Shown: positions 43,939 through 54,435, counted from the stretch's first letter. The stretch: 64,000 nt of DNA from Candidatus Zixiibacteriota bacterium (GCA_024280215.1 JAJRQO010000015.1:1-64000); one strand, 5' to 3'. The notes: generated from the sequence alone by a model not told the origin. Translations and numbers: made by a program.

Positions 43939-45828
43939 ATGTTTCAATTTGACATTGCTATAACTATATCTTTGGCTCTTTTTGCTGGGCTAATTGCCCA
44001 GTCGCTTGCTCATCATCTGCGTATACCTGGGATTGTTTTACTTCTTATTACTGGGGCATTGCTTGGACCCGAGGGAATTCAACTGGTTGATCCAAAATTG
44101 TATCACGAATCACTACATATGTTAGTCGGATTTGCAGTTGCTGTGATTTTATTTGAGGGTGGGCTAAATTTAAACATTAAGCGAATCAAAAAAGAATCCA
44201 AAGCTATACGAAGTTTAATTACATTTGGAGCGGCGATAACTATTCTTGGAGCGATGTGTGTAGCTCATTTTGTGTTACAATGGAGTTGGCAATTATCATT
44301 TTTGTTCGGAACATTAGTTTCGGTGACTGGACCGACAGTTGTGAATCCTCTATTGAAACGTATAAAATTAAACAGTTCTGTTAAAACAGTTTTAGAGGGT
44401 GAAGGATTACTTATTGATCCAATAGGTGCTTTGGTTGCGATTATCGCATTGGAGATAGTTGTGTATCCTAATGATAGTTCCTTTTATAGTGGTATTATGC
44501 ATTTGGTAACACGATTAGGCTTTGGAGTTTTAGTAGGTGCCATTGGAGGATTCTTGGTTGCCTATATTATTAAGCCTAAGAAACTAATTCCTCAACATCT
44601 GAAAAATATTTTTGTACTGACTTTTGTGTTAGCGTTATATCATTTTTCTAATTACTTCCTACCAGAGAGTGGGATTGGAGCTGTTACAATTGCAGGTATT
44701 GTTGTGGGGAATATAAAAAGTAAGGTCTTACATGAATTAGTAGAATTTAAAGAGCAGTTGACCTCGATGTTTATTGCGATGCTTTTTGTAATGCTTGCTG
44801 CAGATGTGAAGTTCGCAGATATTCAAACATTGGGTTATCCAGGGTTGCTTGTAGTTGGATTATTAATGTTTGTAGTTAGACCTATCAATGTGTTTACATC
44901 TACTGTTGGTACAGATCTGAAATTGAATGAAAAAATGTTTCTCTCATGGTTGGCTCCAAGAGGAATTGTCGCTGCTGCTATTGCATCGTTTTTTGCCGTG
45001 ACATTGGATGATGCAGGTATGGAAGGTGGTTCACTCTTGCGAGCTTTAGTCTTCATGGTCATTGCTGTGACCGTGACAGTACAAGGAATGTCAGGAGCGA
45101 CTATTGCTGGTTTATTAAAAGTTAGTAAAAAAGTAAACAATGGTTTTGCGATTTTGGGTGCAAATCCGGTTGCCCTTGAAATGGCAAAAGGGTTACAAAG
45201 CTCCGAAGGAGATATTCTCTTTATAGATTCAAATACTGATGCAGTTCGCCATGCTGAAGAATTACAGTACAAAGTGTTGTTTGGAAATGGATTGGATGAT
45301 AATCTTTTGGCTCGTGGTTCAGTTAGTACTATGAGAGGGTGTATTGCGTTAACTCCGAATGAAGAAGTGAATCTTCTGTTTACAAAAAAAATGTCGAGTG
45401 AGTTAAAAATTGATAAGGTTTATATGCCCCTTCATATTAATGCTGGACATGTGACTACTGAGATGGTAGACGAAGCTGGGGGAAGTTTGCTCTTTGGTGT
45501 TAAGCGTGATTTAGATTTATGGAATGTTAGATTAAGAAAGAAAACTGCTACCGTAGAAAAATGGCAATGCGGTGCTGATGAGTCTATGCTACTTGTTGGA
45601 ACTGATAGTCAGGATGCAGTCATCAATAAATATCTGCTTCCGCTTGTTTGTATTCATAATGAAAAAGCAGAACCAGTAGTACAAGGACTAAAAGTGAAAT
45701 CAGGCGATGATGTTCTCTTCGTGATATTTGAAGAAAATCGTAAAGAAGTCAACGACTGGTTTGCCAAAGAAGGGTGGGGTTTTCACCACTCAGATAGTGA
45801 TGAAGCTGACTATGAACTTATTGCGTAA
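43939..45828 (+). CDS. CPA1-type cation:proton antiporter with a TrkA/RCK-like domain
   Basis: A 629-residue protein. Residues 1-395 form about 12-13 helices of the NhaP/CPA1 antiporter fold, including VTGPTVVNPLL and GEGLLIDPIGA, where the family's ND/SD motif reads ID. A Rossmann-like RCK_N domain follows (VNNGFAILGANPVALEMAKGL, about 398-515) and a second regulatory TrkA_C-like end. It probably exchanges Na+ or K+ for H+ under nucleotide control. AAAGGA precedes the ATG. The 3' end overlaps the last gene of the haem operon by 11 bases tail to tail. Confidence 0.88.
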   Translation: MFQFDIAITISLALFAGLIAQSLAHHLRIPGIVLLLITGALLGPEGIQLVDPKLYHESLHMLVGFAVAVILFEGGLNLNIKRIKKESKAIRSLITFGAAITILGAMCVAHFVLQWSWQLSFLFGTLVSVTGPTVVNPLLKRIKLNSSVKTVLEGEGLLIDPIGALVAIIALEIVVYPNDSSFYSGIMHLVTRLGFGVLVGAIGGFLVAYIIKPKKLIPQHLKNIFVLTFVLALYHFSNYFLPESGIGAVTIAGIVVGNIKSKVLHELVEFKEQLTSMFIAMLFVMLAADVKFADIQTLGYPGLLVVGLLMFVVRPINVFTSTVGTDLKLNEKMFLSWLAPRGIVAAAIASFFAVTLDDAGMEGGSLLRALVFMVIAVTVTVQGMSGATIAGLLKVSKKVNNGFAILGANPVALEMAKGLQSSEGDILFIDSNTDAVRHAEELQYKVLFGNGLDDNLLARGSVSTMRGCIALTPNEEVNLLFTKKMSSELKIDKVYMPLHINAGHVTTEMVDEAGGSLLFGVKRDLDLWNVRLRKKTATVEKWQCGADESMLLVGTDSQDAVINKYLLPLVCIHNEKAEPVVQGLKVKSGDDVLFVIFEENRKEVNDWFAKEGWGFHHSDSDEADYELIA

Positions 45829-47200
45829 TCTGGTTGGCTATCTTAAATGATTGCTTAATACAATCATTTAAACTAATGCCGTAATATGCATTACCTGTCA
45901 GATAAACATTACCTTGTCTTTTCAATTCCTTTTCAAGTTTCAACATAATCTCAGCATGACCAATTTTAAACTGAGGGATGCCTTTTGCCCAACGGTAAAT
46001 TTTTGTCAAAACTGGTTTGCCGTTGATACCAACAATTGAATCTAAATCGTGTTCGATAGTCTTGATAAGTTCCGCATCGGATAGATTTATAGATTCATGG
46101 TCTCCATCGCCACCAATCATTGTTCTAAACTGTACCATGCCATCGGGAGCACGATTTTCAAATATAGATGATGTCCAGATAGAACCTAAAATTTTCAAAT
46201 TTTCTTTTTTCGGGACTAAAAATCCGAATCCATCAAGTTTGTGCTGAATGTCATCTTTTTTGTAACCCAAACAAACAACAGAAATCGGAGCGTATGGAAT
46301 TGAGTTTAATGATTGAGCAAGTGAAGTTGAAAAACTGGTCACAAGGTCGGCAGCTTTATAGGTTGGTGTTGCTAAGATGACATGTTTAGTCGTAACTTCG
46401 GTTCCATCTTCAAAAGTTACATGATAAGAGTTCTCTTGTTTGGTGATAGATTTTGCTCTCATACCGCATGAGATGTCATCATTGTAATTTTTTTGAAATT
46501 GTTCAATGACAGAGTAAAGACCACCTTTGAATGATGTCAACCATCCGCCAGGTCCACTTGGTGAACCAGATTTTTTCTTTTTAGCCTTTGCTTGTTTTGC
46601 TTTAGCAATCATTGCTTTAAACAATGAACCGTAATCATCTTCCATCTCACGCATTATGGGAAAACAGGATTGTAATGAAAGTCTGTCGGCAACACCACCA
46701 TAGACACCCGATACCATTGGCTGTACTAAGTAGTCAGCTGCTTGGACACCGATACGTCGTTTGACAAAATCATAAATAGATTCGTCTATTCCCTCTGGTC
46801 GAGTTTTGGCAAATGGTTCCATCATGACCCGTAACCGGCCCGAAATAGGGAGGATGCTTGAGGTCATAAATTTTGGTGGCGACATAGGCACAGGTCGAAG
46901 TTTACCTGCTCGTAAAATAAACCGATTGGATACGTTGTCATTGGCACGTTCTAAAGAGTCAGTTATGCCTAATTGTTCAACTAACTCTAAAGTAAGTGGT
47001 TCTCTATCTAAGAATCCGTTTGGTCCCCAGTCTAAAGAAAAACCTTCGATGTTGTCGGTGCCGATAGTACCACCAAGTCGAGTGTCGGCTTCATATAATT
47101 TTATTTTTAAAGATGAATCATTTTGTTTGAGAAAATGAAGGGCGGATAATCCTGAGATTCCACCACCGATAATTAGGACATCATATTTATTTTCAGTCAT
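45818..47200 (-). CDS. hemY: Protoporphyrinogen oxidase, HemY type (FAD)
   Basis: A 460-residue flavoprotein that oxidises protoporphyrinogen IX (or coproporphyrinogen III in the coproporphyrin branch). The N-terminal FAD-binding motif is VLIIGGGISGLSALHFL and the second block is YEADTRLGGTIGT. The C-terminal GNAYYGISLNDCIKQ closes the FAD site. It normally uses oxygen. It overlaps hemH by eight bases and ends the nine-gene haem operon. Confidence 0.93.
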   Translation of the reverse strand: MTENKYDVLIIGGGISGLSALHFLKQNDSSLKIKLYEADTRLGGTIGTDNIEGFSLDWGPNGFLDREPLTLELVEQLGITDSLERANDNVSNRFILRAGKLRPVPMSPPKFMTSSILPISGRLRVMMEPFAKTRPEGIDESIYDFVKRRIGVQAADYLVQPMVSGVYGGVADRLSLQSCFPIMREMEDDYGSLFKAMIAKAKQAKAKKKKSGSPSGPGGWLTSFKGGLYSVIEQFQKNYNDDISCGMRAKSITKQENSYHVTFEDGTEVTTKHVILATPTYKAADLVTSFSTSLAQSLNSIPYAPISVVCLGYKKDDIQHKLDGFGFLVPKKENLKILGSIWTSSIFENRAPDGMVQFRTMIGGDGDHESINLSDAELIKTIEHDLDSIVGINGKPVLTKIYRWAKGIPQFKIGHAEIMLKLEKELKRQGNVYLTGNAYYGISLNDCIKQSFKIANQITQ

Positions 47201-48137
47201 CGAGATGCTCCAATACTAAATTGGCAAGTAAAGCACCAAAGTTGCGGTCATCGTTAAACATCGGCATGCGACGGATATTTTTTGTGTCGCTGACGAGCTC
47301 TTTTAATTCTATATCAATTTCAAACATTGTTTCAATATGATCACATACAAAAGAAATCGGTACGATGAATAATTTTTTACCATCGGCAAGAAGTCGTTTG
47401 GTTTCATCAACGGTGTCAGGACCGACCCACTTGACTGGCCCTGTTCTACTTTGAAATGATAAGAAATAATCTCGCTCACCTGCGACTTGCTTGGCGGTGA
47501 ACTTTACTTGCGAGACATAGGGGTCGTTGTCATCGACAAACTTTTGAGGTATTGAGTGAGCAGAAAAAAGTAGGGTCTCATCATCTTGTATGTTGTCATC
47601 GATATATGATTTGAGGAGTTTCAAGTATGCCTTGTCGTTATGAAAATCTTTGATGAAAATTGACTTTATGGCAGGTTGATTTAGTAAGACTCGTTTTGCT
47701 TCTGAAAATGATGAACCAGTAGTTGCTTTACAATACTGTGGATACATTGGAAGAAATATAATTTTATTATACTCTGCATCGACTGCTTGTTGAATAGCTG
47801 ATTCAATCGTTGGCGTAAAATATCTCATGCCGATGAAAACGTCAAAGCGTCCTAATGTGGGAGAGAGAATAAATTCAAGATGTTCCTTTTGTGATTCTGT
47901 CCATTTTAGTAGAGGAGAAGAACCGCCTATGAGGCTATAATTGTTTTGTACCTTTCTATGACGTAATCTACTAATTAGTTTAGCAAATGGTTTTTGAAAA
48001 AGTGAACCACCTGGCAGTTGAATAATCTCTCTGTCTGAAAATATATTATATAAGAATGGTTTTATGTTATCAAGCGAATCAGGTCCACCCATACCCAATA
48101 GAATAACGCAAACTTTATCAGAATCATTTTTTGACAT
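47193..48137 (-). CDS. hemH: Ferrochelatase
   Basis: A 314-residue ferrochelatase that inserts iron into the porphyrin. Motifs: VILLGMGGPDS start, GGSSPL, LPMYPQYCKATTGSS, the active-site histidine in LFSAHSIPQKF, and the conserved glutamate in SFVCDHIETMFEID. There is no C-terminal iron-sulfur extension. The order hemN-hemH-hemY is tightly packed. Confidence 0.95.
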   Translation of the reverse strand: MSKNDSDKVCVILLGMGGPDSLDNIKPFLYNIFSDREIIQLPGGSLFQKPFAKLISRLRHRKVQNNYSLIGGSSPLLKWTESQKEHLEFILSPTLGRFDVFIGMRYFTPTIESAIQQAVDAEYNKIIFLPMYPQYCKATTGSSFSEAKRVLLNQPAIKSIFIKDFHNDKAYLKLLKSYIDDNIQDDETLLFSAHSIPQKFVDDNDPYVSQVKFTAKQVAGERDYFLSFQSRTGPVKWVGPDTVDETKRLLADGKKLFIVPISFVCDHIETMFEIDIELKELVSDTKNIRRMPMFNDDRNFGALLANLVLEHLDD

Positions 48138-48145
48138 AGAGCCTC

Positions 48146-49537
48146 TTAAATCGTTCTTGAAAAAGTTGGTTTTTTACCATCTGATTCTTTATTTAAATAT
48201 GCATCAAAAACCATTGCGATATTCCGAATAAAAGTCCGGCCAACTTCAGTAATTTTCAGACCACCATTTGGAGCATCCAAGAAATTATCTACAAAGAATT
48301 CAGAGAGTTCTTTATGTTCCTTATGGAAATAGTCGTGATACTGGATGTTAAACTTTTTATAGAAATCAGAAAACTGTAATTGAAAATTGCACATGAGCGA
48401 ATTAATGACATATTGACGAATCAAATCATCTTCATTGAGTTTCATACCACGAAAAACGGCGAATTCATTTTGTTCGACAGTATCCATATATTTTGAAAGG
48501 GTAGGATGCGATTGGAAAAATGAATTGTCGATATATCCGATTGATGACATGCCAAAGCCAACCATTTCAGGTGATGCCTGAACGGTGTAGCCCATGAAAT
48601 TACGATGGAGCCGTCCGTCGTTTTGAGCGATTGATAGTTCATCCTTTGGTAAGGCAAAATGATCCATACCAATTTGTATATATCCTGCTTCTGTGAATAG
48701 TTCAACAGCCAAAGCAAAAAGTTTGTATTTATCTTCTGTTACAGGGAGTTCAGATTCTATGATTTTCATCTGGTTTGCTTTTACTGACGGAAGATATGCG
48801 AAGCTATAAAGTGCGACTCTGTCAGGGTGTAGAGTTATTGCTTTTTTGAGAGTATCGGTGAAACTTTCAATAGTTTGTTTTGGAAGTCCATAGATCAAAT
48901 CAATGTTGACCCCTTCAAAATTCAGAGACTTACAAAAATTAACTTTTTTCTCAACTAATTCAAATGGTTGAATTCGACCGATTGCTATCTGTACATCGTT
49001 GTCGAAATCCTGTACACCCATCGAAATTCGATTAAAACCACGGTTGACTAATGCTTTGATCTGTTCGTTGGTTGTCACTCTTGGATCAATTTCAATCGAC
49101 TTTTCACAACCCTCTACAAAGTTGAAACAATTTTCAAGGGTATCAAGAATTTCATTAAACTGTTCAATAGTCAGATAGGTCGGGGTGCCACCACCAAAAT
49201 GTAATTGATTGACAAGTTTACGATTTTTTAGATGCTTGGCAGTGTTGGTAATCTCCTGTTTCATCGTATCAATATACAAACGAACTTTATCAGAATTTTT
49301 GGTTATGACCGTGTTACACCCGCAATAATAACAACGACATTCGCAAAAAGGGATGTGGCAGTAAATTGCAAATGCTTCATCTTCATTCACGGATGCATTT
49401 TGAAGAGCTTGCATATAAGATTCTGAACCAACTTCATTTGACCAAACTGGAACTGTTGGGTAGCTTGTATAGCGAGGACCCGGTCGGTCATATTTTCTGA
49501 GCAGGTCAATTGGAATTGAAGTTTTTTTCTTGTCCAT
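48146..49537 (-). CDS. hemN: Oxygen-independent coproporphyrinogen III oxidase
   Basis: A 463-residue radical-SAM enzyme that decarboxylates coproporphyrinogen III without oxygen. The iron-sulfur motif is YCHIPFCECRCYYCGC (C-x3-C-x2-C followed by the family's extra C). It has HFGGGTPTYL, the conserved RISMGVQDF and the C-terminal domain of true HemN (LMCNFQLQF block, MNYMGYT-like VQAS region), so it is not the HemW homologue. It is spaced five bases after hemE. Confidence 0.95.
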   Translation of the reverse strand: MDKKKTSIPIDLLRKYDRPGPRYTSYPTVPVWSNEVGSESYMQALQNASVNEDEAFAIYCHIPFCECRCYYCGCNTVITKNSDKVRLYIDTMKQEITNTAKHLKNRKLVNQLHFGGGTPTYLTIEQFNEILDTLENCFNFVEGCEKSIEIDPRVTTNEQIKALVNRGFNRISMGVQDFDNDVQIAIGRIQPFELVEKKVNFCKSLNFEGVNIDLIYGLPKQTIESFTDTLKKAITLHPDRVALYSFAYLPSVKANQMKIIESELPVTEDKYKLFALAVELFTEAGYIQIGMDHFALPKDELSIAQNDGRLHRNFMGYTVQASPEMVGFGMSSIGYIDNSFFQSHPTLSKYMDTVEQNEFAVFRGMKLNEDDLIRQYVINSLMCNFQLQFSDFYKKFNIQYHDYFHKEHKELSEFFVDNFLDAPNGGLKITEVGRTFIRNIAMVFDAYLNKESDGKKPTFSRTI

Positions 49538-49542
49538 TTTAT

Positions 49543-50568
49543 TTACCTAAAGTTTTGTACTGTTTCCACAACCATCTGTACCGACTCTATCGGTGTTTTT
49601 GGTTGAATGCCATGACCCAAGTTAAATATTAGTCTATCAAGATTGTCAAAGTTTTGTAATTGCTGAAGAGTTTTTTCTTTGACATGTTCAGGTGTTCCGA
49701 ATAAAACAGATGGGTCTAAATTTCCTTGAACAGATTTATTTTTAAGAACAGATGCGGCTTTATTTATATCCATGCGATAATCAACACCAACAACTTCACA
49801 ATCGATTTCATTTACTAAATCAAGATATGGAGAGAGGTTATTGACAAACATTATCCGAGGAACGTTTCTATCTTTGACTTGTCCAAAAATTTTGTTGGCT
49901 GGTTTGACTGTGAATTCATAGAAATCATCACGGGACAAAATACCGTCCCAGCTTCCGAATAGTTGGACACAATCGGCTCCTGCGTTGATTTGTTCATTTA
50001 AATATCTGCCTGTAATATCAGCAAGCATATCAAAAAGGTCGGTTGCTGCTTCACGATAAGTGTGCATGAATATTTTTGGTTTATCAAAAGCTTTTGAACC
50101 CTGACCTTCGATGAGATAACAGGAAATTGTAAATGGTGAGCCAGCAAAACCGATGAGTGGTGTCTCTGGAATTGTTTCTTTGATTGCTTTGATTCCGTTT
50201 AAGGCAAACGAGAGTTCTTTTTTTATATCAAAGTCATGTAACTTTTTTATGTCATCAGGTGTTGAAATTGGGTCGGCAATTTTTGGTCCGCCTTGGTCAG
50301 GGAATGAAACCGATGCACCAAGTGGATCTAAAAATGTCAGGATGTCTGAAAACAAAATTGCAGCATCAAGATTAAACCGATCAAGAGGTTGTTTGACAAC
50401 TTTGGTGATAAGTTCTGGTGACTGGCATAGTTCTTTGAAAGTTGCCTTGGAACGTACTTCAAGATATTCAGGTAAGTAGCGTCCTGCTTGACGCATAATC
50501 CAAATTGGGATTGAGCCGTCATTTTTACCATAACATGCCTTTATAAAATTGCTATTTTTTAGTTCCAT
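49543..50568 (-). CDS. hemE: Uroporphyrinogen decarboxylase
   Basis: A 341-residue TIM-barrel decarboxylase that makes coproporphyrinogen III. Signatures: IWIMRQAGRYLPEY near residue 22, DAAILFSDILTFLDPLG, GFAGSPFTISCYLIEGQGS and LGHGIQPKTP near the end. Its start overlaps the hemL end by ten bases. Confidence 0.97.
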   Translation of the reverse strand: MELKNSNFIKACYGKNDGSIPIWIMRQAGRYLPEYLEVRSKATFKELCQSPELITKVVKQPLDRFNLDAAILFSDILTFLDPLGASVSFPDQGGPKIADPISTPDDIKKLHDFDIKKELSFALNGIKAIKETIPETPLIGFAGSPFTISCYLIEGQGSKAFDKPKIFMHTYREAATDLFDMLADITGRYLNEQINAGADCVQLFGSWDGILSRDDFYEFTVKPANKIFGQVKDRNVPRIMFVNNLSPYLDLVNEIDCEVVGVDYRMDINKAASVLKNKSVQGNLDPSVLFGTPEHVKEKTLQQLQNFDNLDRLIFNLGHGIQPKTPIESVQMVVETVQNFR

Positions 50569-51854
50569 GAGTGAGCCTCTTGGCGAATGATGCCAGCTAA
50601 AGTGTTTGCAGAGTTGGAAAGCATATTTTCAGGATGTGCCGCAGAAATAAAACAAACTTCATATCCTGATGGTGGGAGGTAGATACCACGGTTTAAAACT
50701 TTTTCGTGTATTCGATTATAGTGAGTAATACCTGCGGTTTTTATTGCTCCTGCAGAACGTGGCAGTTCTGGTTGGAAGACAAGCCAAAAAATTGATGCGA
50801 CTCCAGCGATGTTTACTTTGCAGTCACGAAGTTGTTCGGTCATATCAGTTACAAAGCGTCGGTTGTTTTCTTCAAGCTTTTTATAGATAGTTCCATCTTC
50901 AAGTTTTTTGAGCGTTGTCAGACCAGCGACCATTGCAAGTGGGTTTCCAGAAAGTGTGCCAGCTTGATAGACTGGTCCGAGTGGTGAGAGCATATCCATG
51001 ATTTCTGCTCTACCGCCAAAAGCACCAACAGGCATACCGCCACCGATTATTTTACCATAGGTCAGTAAGTCAGGTGTGATGCCGTAATATGCAGCAGCTC
51101 CGCCTAAGCCTAATCTGAAACCAGTGATGACTTCATCAAAAATCAGTAAGGCACCATGTTTTTCAGTTAAGGCACGGATGAGTCTGATGTAATCATGACG
51201 TTGGATGAGTAGTCCGTTGTTGGCTGGGATTCCTTCAATGATAACAGCGGCAAGTTTGTCGCCGTGTTCTTCAAAAAAGTTTTCGAGCACTTCTTCATCA
51301 TCGAGAGGAAGTACGGCTGTTTGTGATGTTATTGACTCAGGTACACCCGCAGAGGATGGCGTGCCAAATGTTGCCAATCCTGAACCAGCAGCGACTAATA
51401 AATGGTCTGAATGACCGTGATAACATCCGTCAAATTTTAAAATCAAATCACGTTCAGTAAATCCGCGAGCAAGGCGAATCGCCGACATGACCGCTTCTGT
51501 TCCAGATGACACAAATCGAACTTTTTCAACTGGTTCAACATTATCAACGATGAACTGTGCTAAATTTAGTTCATGCTCGGTTGAAGTTCCGTATGTCATT
51601 CCCAGTTCGCATTGTTCTTGAACCGCTTTGACGACATCCTTGTCGGCATGCCCTAAAATAAGCGGTCCCCAGGAGGAAGAAAAATCGATATAAGAGTTGT
51701 CGTCAACATCGGTTAGGTAAGCACCTTCACCTTTTTTTATAATGCGAGGTGTACCTCCAACTGAGTGAAAGGCTCGTACTGGAGAGTTCACTCCGCCCGG
51801 TGTTACTTTTTCTGCTTTTTGAATTATTGCCTGTGATTTACCTGTTTTAAGCAT
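50559..51854 (-). CDS. hemL: Glutamate-1-semialdehyde 2,1-aminomutase
   Basis: A 431-residue PLP enzyme that makes 5-aminolevulinate in the C5 pathway. PGGVNSPVRAF start, FDGCYHGHSDHLLV, LLIFDEVITGFR, and the PLP lysine in LLTYGKIIGGGMPVGAFGG. It overlaps hemB by eight bases. Confidence 0.97.
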   Translation of the reverse strand: MLKTGKSQAIIQKAEKVTPGGVNSPVRAFHSVGGTPRIIKKGEGAYLTDVDDNSYIDFSSSWGPLILGHADKDVVKAVQEQCELGMTYGTSTEHELNLAQFIVDNVEPVEKVRFVSSGTEAVMSAIRLARGFTERDLILKFDGCYHGHSDHLLVAAGSGLATFGTPSSAGVPESITSQTAVLPLDDEEVLENFFEEHGDKLAAVIIEGIPANNGLLIQRHDYIRLIRALTEKHGALLIFDEVITGFRLGLGGAAAYYGITPDLLTYGKIIGGGMPVGAFGGRAEIMDMLSPLGPVYQAGTLSGNPLAMVAGLTTLKKLEDGTIYKKLEENNRRFVTDMTEQLRDCKVNIAGVASIFWLVFQPELPRSAGAIKTAGITHYNRIHEKVLNRGIYLPPSGYEVCFISAAHPENMLSNSANTLAGIIRQEAHSWN

Positions 51855-52827
51855 TGTGCCATCCGTTTTTTAAAATATCCCGTAAATGGTAGGTGAGAAT
51901 AATCGATGCCCCCGCTCTACTGATTGCGGTGAGGTTTTCGATTACCATTATGTTTTCATCTGCTAAATTTTCTTTTACTAATAATTTGACTGCGGTGTAT
52001 TCGCCTGAAACATTGTACGCGGCAACTGGTAGAGAAGTGTTTTGTCGGAAGTCTGAAATAATATCAAGGTACGCCATTGCAGGTTTGACCATGACGATAT
52101 CGGCACCTTCGGCTTCATCAAGTTCAAGCTCTGTTATTGCTTCGGAGCGATTTCTGAAATCCATCTGGTAGCCTTTGCGATCACCTTTGCCAGGGGCAGA
52201 GTTGGCAGCGTTGCGAAATGGACCGTAGTATGATGATGAGTATTTAGCGGAGTATGCCATGATAAGCGTATCTTTAAAATTGTTGTTCTCAAGAGTTGTT
52301 CGTATTGCTCCTACTCGTCCGTCCATCATGTCGGATGGTGCGACGATGTCGCATCCTGACTCAGCCAACCGAAGTGCCATGAGCGAAAGTATCTCGGCTG
52401 ATTTATCGTTGTTGATGACATCATGTTCGGAAACACCACAATGACCAGTGTCGGTGTAAGCACAAAGGCAAACGTCGGCACCAATAAGGAGTTCGTTTGG
52501 AAATTGTTTTTTTAGTTCTTTTATTGCTTGGATAACAGGGTTTTTGTCATCGGCGGCTGATGATGCCATTGCATCTTTTCTATCGGTCACTCCAAAGAGC
52601 ATGATTTTTTTTATACCAAGTTTTAAATCTGTTTCGATAGTTTTTGTCAATGAGTCGACTGTTTCACGGTAAATTCCTGGGAGTCCATTTATTTCATCTT
52701 TGGTGTTGGTACCATCGCATACAAAGTATGGTTGAATCAAACTGTTGACATTGAGAGTTGTCTCAGCTACTAATTCACGTGTTAAGCTGTTTTGTCTTAA
52801 CCGTCGTGGTCGTGAAAAAAGTTCCAT
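51847..52827 (-). CDS. hemB: Delta-aminolevulinic acid dehydratase (porphobilinogen synthase)
   Basis: A 326-residue TIM-barrel enzyme that condenses two 5-aminolevulinates. Both Schiff-base lysines are visible, in MAYSAKYSSSYYGPFRNAA and VMVKPAMAYLDII. DVCLCAYTDTGHCGV has the cysteine pattern of zinc-using enzymes, instead of the aspartate-rich magnesium type. Start and hemD stop share one base (TAATG-like overlap). Confidence 0.97.
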   Translation of the reverse strand: MELFSRPRRLRQNSLTRELVAETTLNVNSLIQPYFVCDGTNTKDEINGLPGIYRETVDSLTKTIETDLKLGIKKIMLFGVTDRKDAMASSAADDKNPVIQAIKELKKQFPNELLIGADVCLCAYTDTGHCGVSEHDVINNDKSAEILSLMALRLAESGCDIVAPSDMMDGRVGAIRTTLENNNFKDTLIMAYSAKYSSSYYGPFRNAANSAPGKGDRKGYQMDFRNRSEAITELELDEAEGADIVMVKPAMAYLDIISDFRQNTSLPVAAYNVSGEYTAVKLLVKENLADENIMVIENLTAISRAGASIILTYHLRDILKNGWHNA

Positions 52828-53522
52828 TATATTTGCTCCAAAACGCTTTCAATTTCTGGTTTACTTAAAATAAAATCTGTCGTCCAATTATTTTTATCAA
52901 TTGCTTCTTTTGTACTATTTCCGATTGCTATTAGTTTTGCTCTTGGTGAACCAAACTGTTTTTTATAGGAAATTACTGTTGATGGTGCTGTAAATAAGAG
53001 ATAGTCAGAGGATGATAATTTGTCGACTTCTGATTTGTTTACATCATGTTCTACCGATCTATACGCAATCAGTTCGTTGTATTTAATATTTGAGTGTGCT
53101 AAAAATTGTTGTGCGTCAAAATTTACTTTTTCAGCACGGATATATAAAATTTGTAAAGATTGTTCAGAATAGTTCGCTTGGAATTCTTCAAAAAGATTTT
53201 TACCGTAAGCATTGGTTGGGCGAAAATGAATTTCCAAACCATACGAATGCACCGCATCGGCTGTTTTCTTACCAACAACAGCAATCTTTATCGTAGAAGG
53301 GAGAATCTCTTTATTACAAGCCGCAAAAAAAGTATGAACTCCATTTGCTGAAGAAAAAAAGAGCCAGTCTATCTTGTTGAAATCAGGTAGTGATTCAACT
53401 TCAGCCATAAGAGTTTCAATAATCGTTACAGGAAGTGCAACAATATTAATCTGCTTTTTATTAGCTAATGTAATCAAAGAAGTAAGTTGGTTTTTATCTC
53501 GTGTGATTCCAAGGTTGAGCAT
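52827..53522 (-). CDS. hemD: Uroporphyrinogen III synthase
   Basis: A 231-residue protein with the two-domain HemD fold: FFSSANGVHTFF near residue 60, IAVVGKKTADAV, ILYIRAEK, and SSDYLLFTAPSTVISYKKQFG followed by LIAIGNSTKEAI. HemD is weakly conserved, and the call rests partly on its position between hemC and hemB. It closes the hydroxymethylbilane ring with inversion of ring D. Confidence 0.9.
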   Translation of the reverse strand: MLNLGITRDKNQLTSLITLANKKQINIVALPVTIIETLMAEVESLPDFNKIDWLFFSSANGVHTFFAACNKEILPSTIKIAVVGKKTADAVHSYGLEIHFRPTNAYGKNLFEEFQANYSEQSLQILYIRAEKVNFDAQQFLAHSNIKYNELIAYRSVEHDVNKSEVDKLSSSDYLLFTAPSTVISYKKQFGSPRAKLIAIGNSTKEAIDKNNWTTDFILSKPEIESVLEQI

Positions 53523-53529
53523 GATGAGC

Positions 53530-54435
53530 CTACTTTAGTCCTTCAAATGCGTCCATGACAAGTTTCTCTATATCTTTGCCAGTGAGATCAATGGTTTTCG
53601 GTTCGACCCATTGTTCATTTTCAAAAACACCAAGAACCGCTTTGAGGCGATAAGAGTCACCATTTACTTCGGAGTATACACCCAAAGGCAATGTACAACC
53701 TAATTCGTATTTTGCTAATAGTCCTCGTTCGAGTGCGGCAGACTTTGCATCGGTTGTATCATTCATTTTAGAAATAACTGCTTCAACTTTTGGAAGATCG
53801 TTGCGAATTTGAATACCTAAAATACCTTGTGCTGGAGCTGGGAGGAAAATTTGTGGATCAAGTTCGATAACAGTTAGGTCGGAGACATCAAGCTCTAAAC
53901 GTTTTACACCAGCGGCTGCAATCATGATTGCGTCGTACTCACCATCACGTAATTTTTTAATCCGTGTTGGGACATTCCCACGTAAATCTTTAATCTCAAG
54001 TTTGTTATTATATTGAACAATTTGACATTTACGTCTGTTTGATGATGTCCCTATAATGCCACCATCTTTGACAGGGAGGATTCCATCTGTCGTTGTTGAT
54101 TCTTTGCGAATTAAAAGCATCTCACGTTTGTCGGCACGATAGCCAACAGCACCAAGTTTGAGTGGAATTGGTTGATCAGTCATGAGGTCTTTGAGCGAGT
54201 GAACGGCAAGGTCGATTTCTTTGGCAAGAAGTGCTTCTTCGAGTTCTTTTGTGAAAAAGCCTTTACCTTCCATTTTGTCAAAAGAAAGATTGGTGATTTT
54301 ATCGCCAGTCGTTTTAATGATTTTTATTTCTACCGTACAATCTAATTTTTCTGTTAAGATAGACTGAATAAAATTCGCTTGGAATAAGGCCAAGTCTGAG
54401 CCTCGGGAGCCGATGACAAGATGTTGTTTGCTCAT
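53530..54435 (-). CDS. hemC: Porphobilinogen deaminase
   Basis: A 301-residue hydroxymethylbilane synthase. IGSRGSDLALFQA start, DLAVHSLKDLMTD, GTSSNRRKCQIVQY, RGNVPTRIKKL, and the dipyrromethane-cofactor cysteine in YELGCTLPLGVY. The ATG overlaps the hemA stop (ATGA). Confidence 0.97.
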   Translation of the reverse strand: MSKQHLVIGSRGSDLALFQANFIQSILTEKLDCTVEIKIIKTTGDKITNLSFDKMEGKGFFTKELEEALLAKEIDLAVHSLKDLMTDQPIPLKLGAVGYRADKREMLLIRKESTTTDGILPVKDGGIIGTSSNRRKCQIVQYNNKLEIKDLRGNVPTRIKKLRDGEYDAIMIAAAGVKRLELDVSDLTVIELDPQIFLPAPAQGILGIQIRNDLPKVEAVISKMNDTTDAKSAALERGLLAKYELGCTLPLGVYSEVNGDSYRLKAVLGVFENEQWVEPKTIDLTGKDIEKLVMDAFEGLK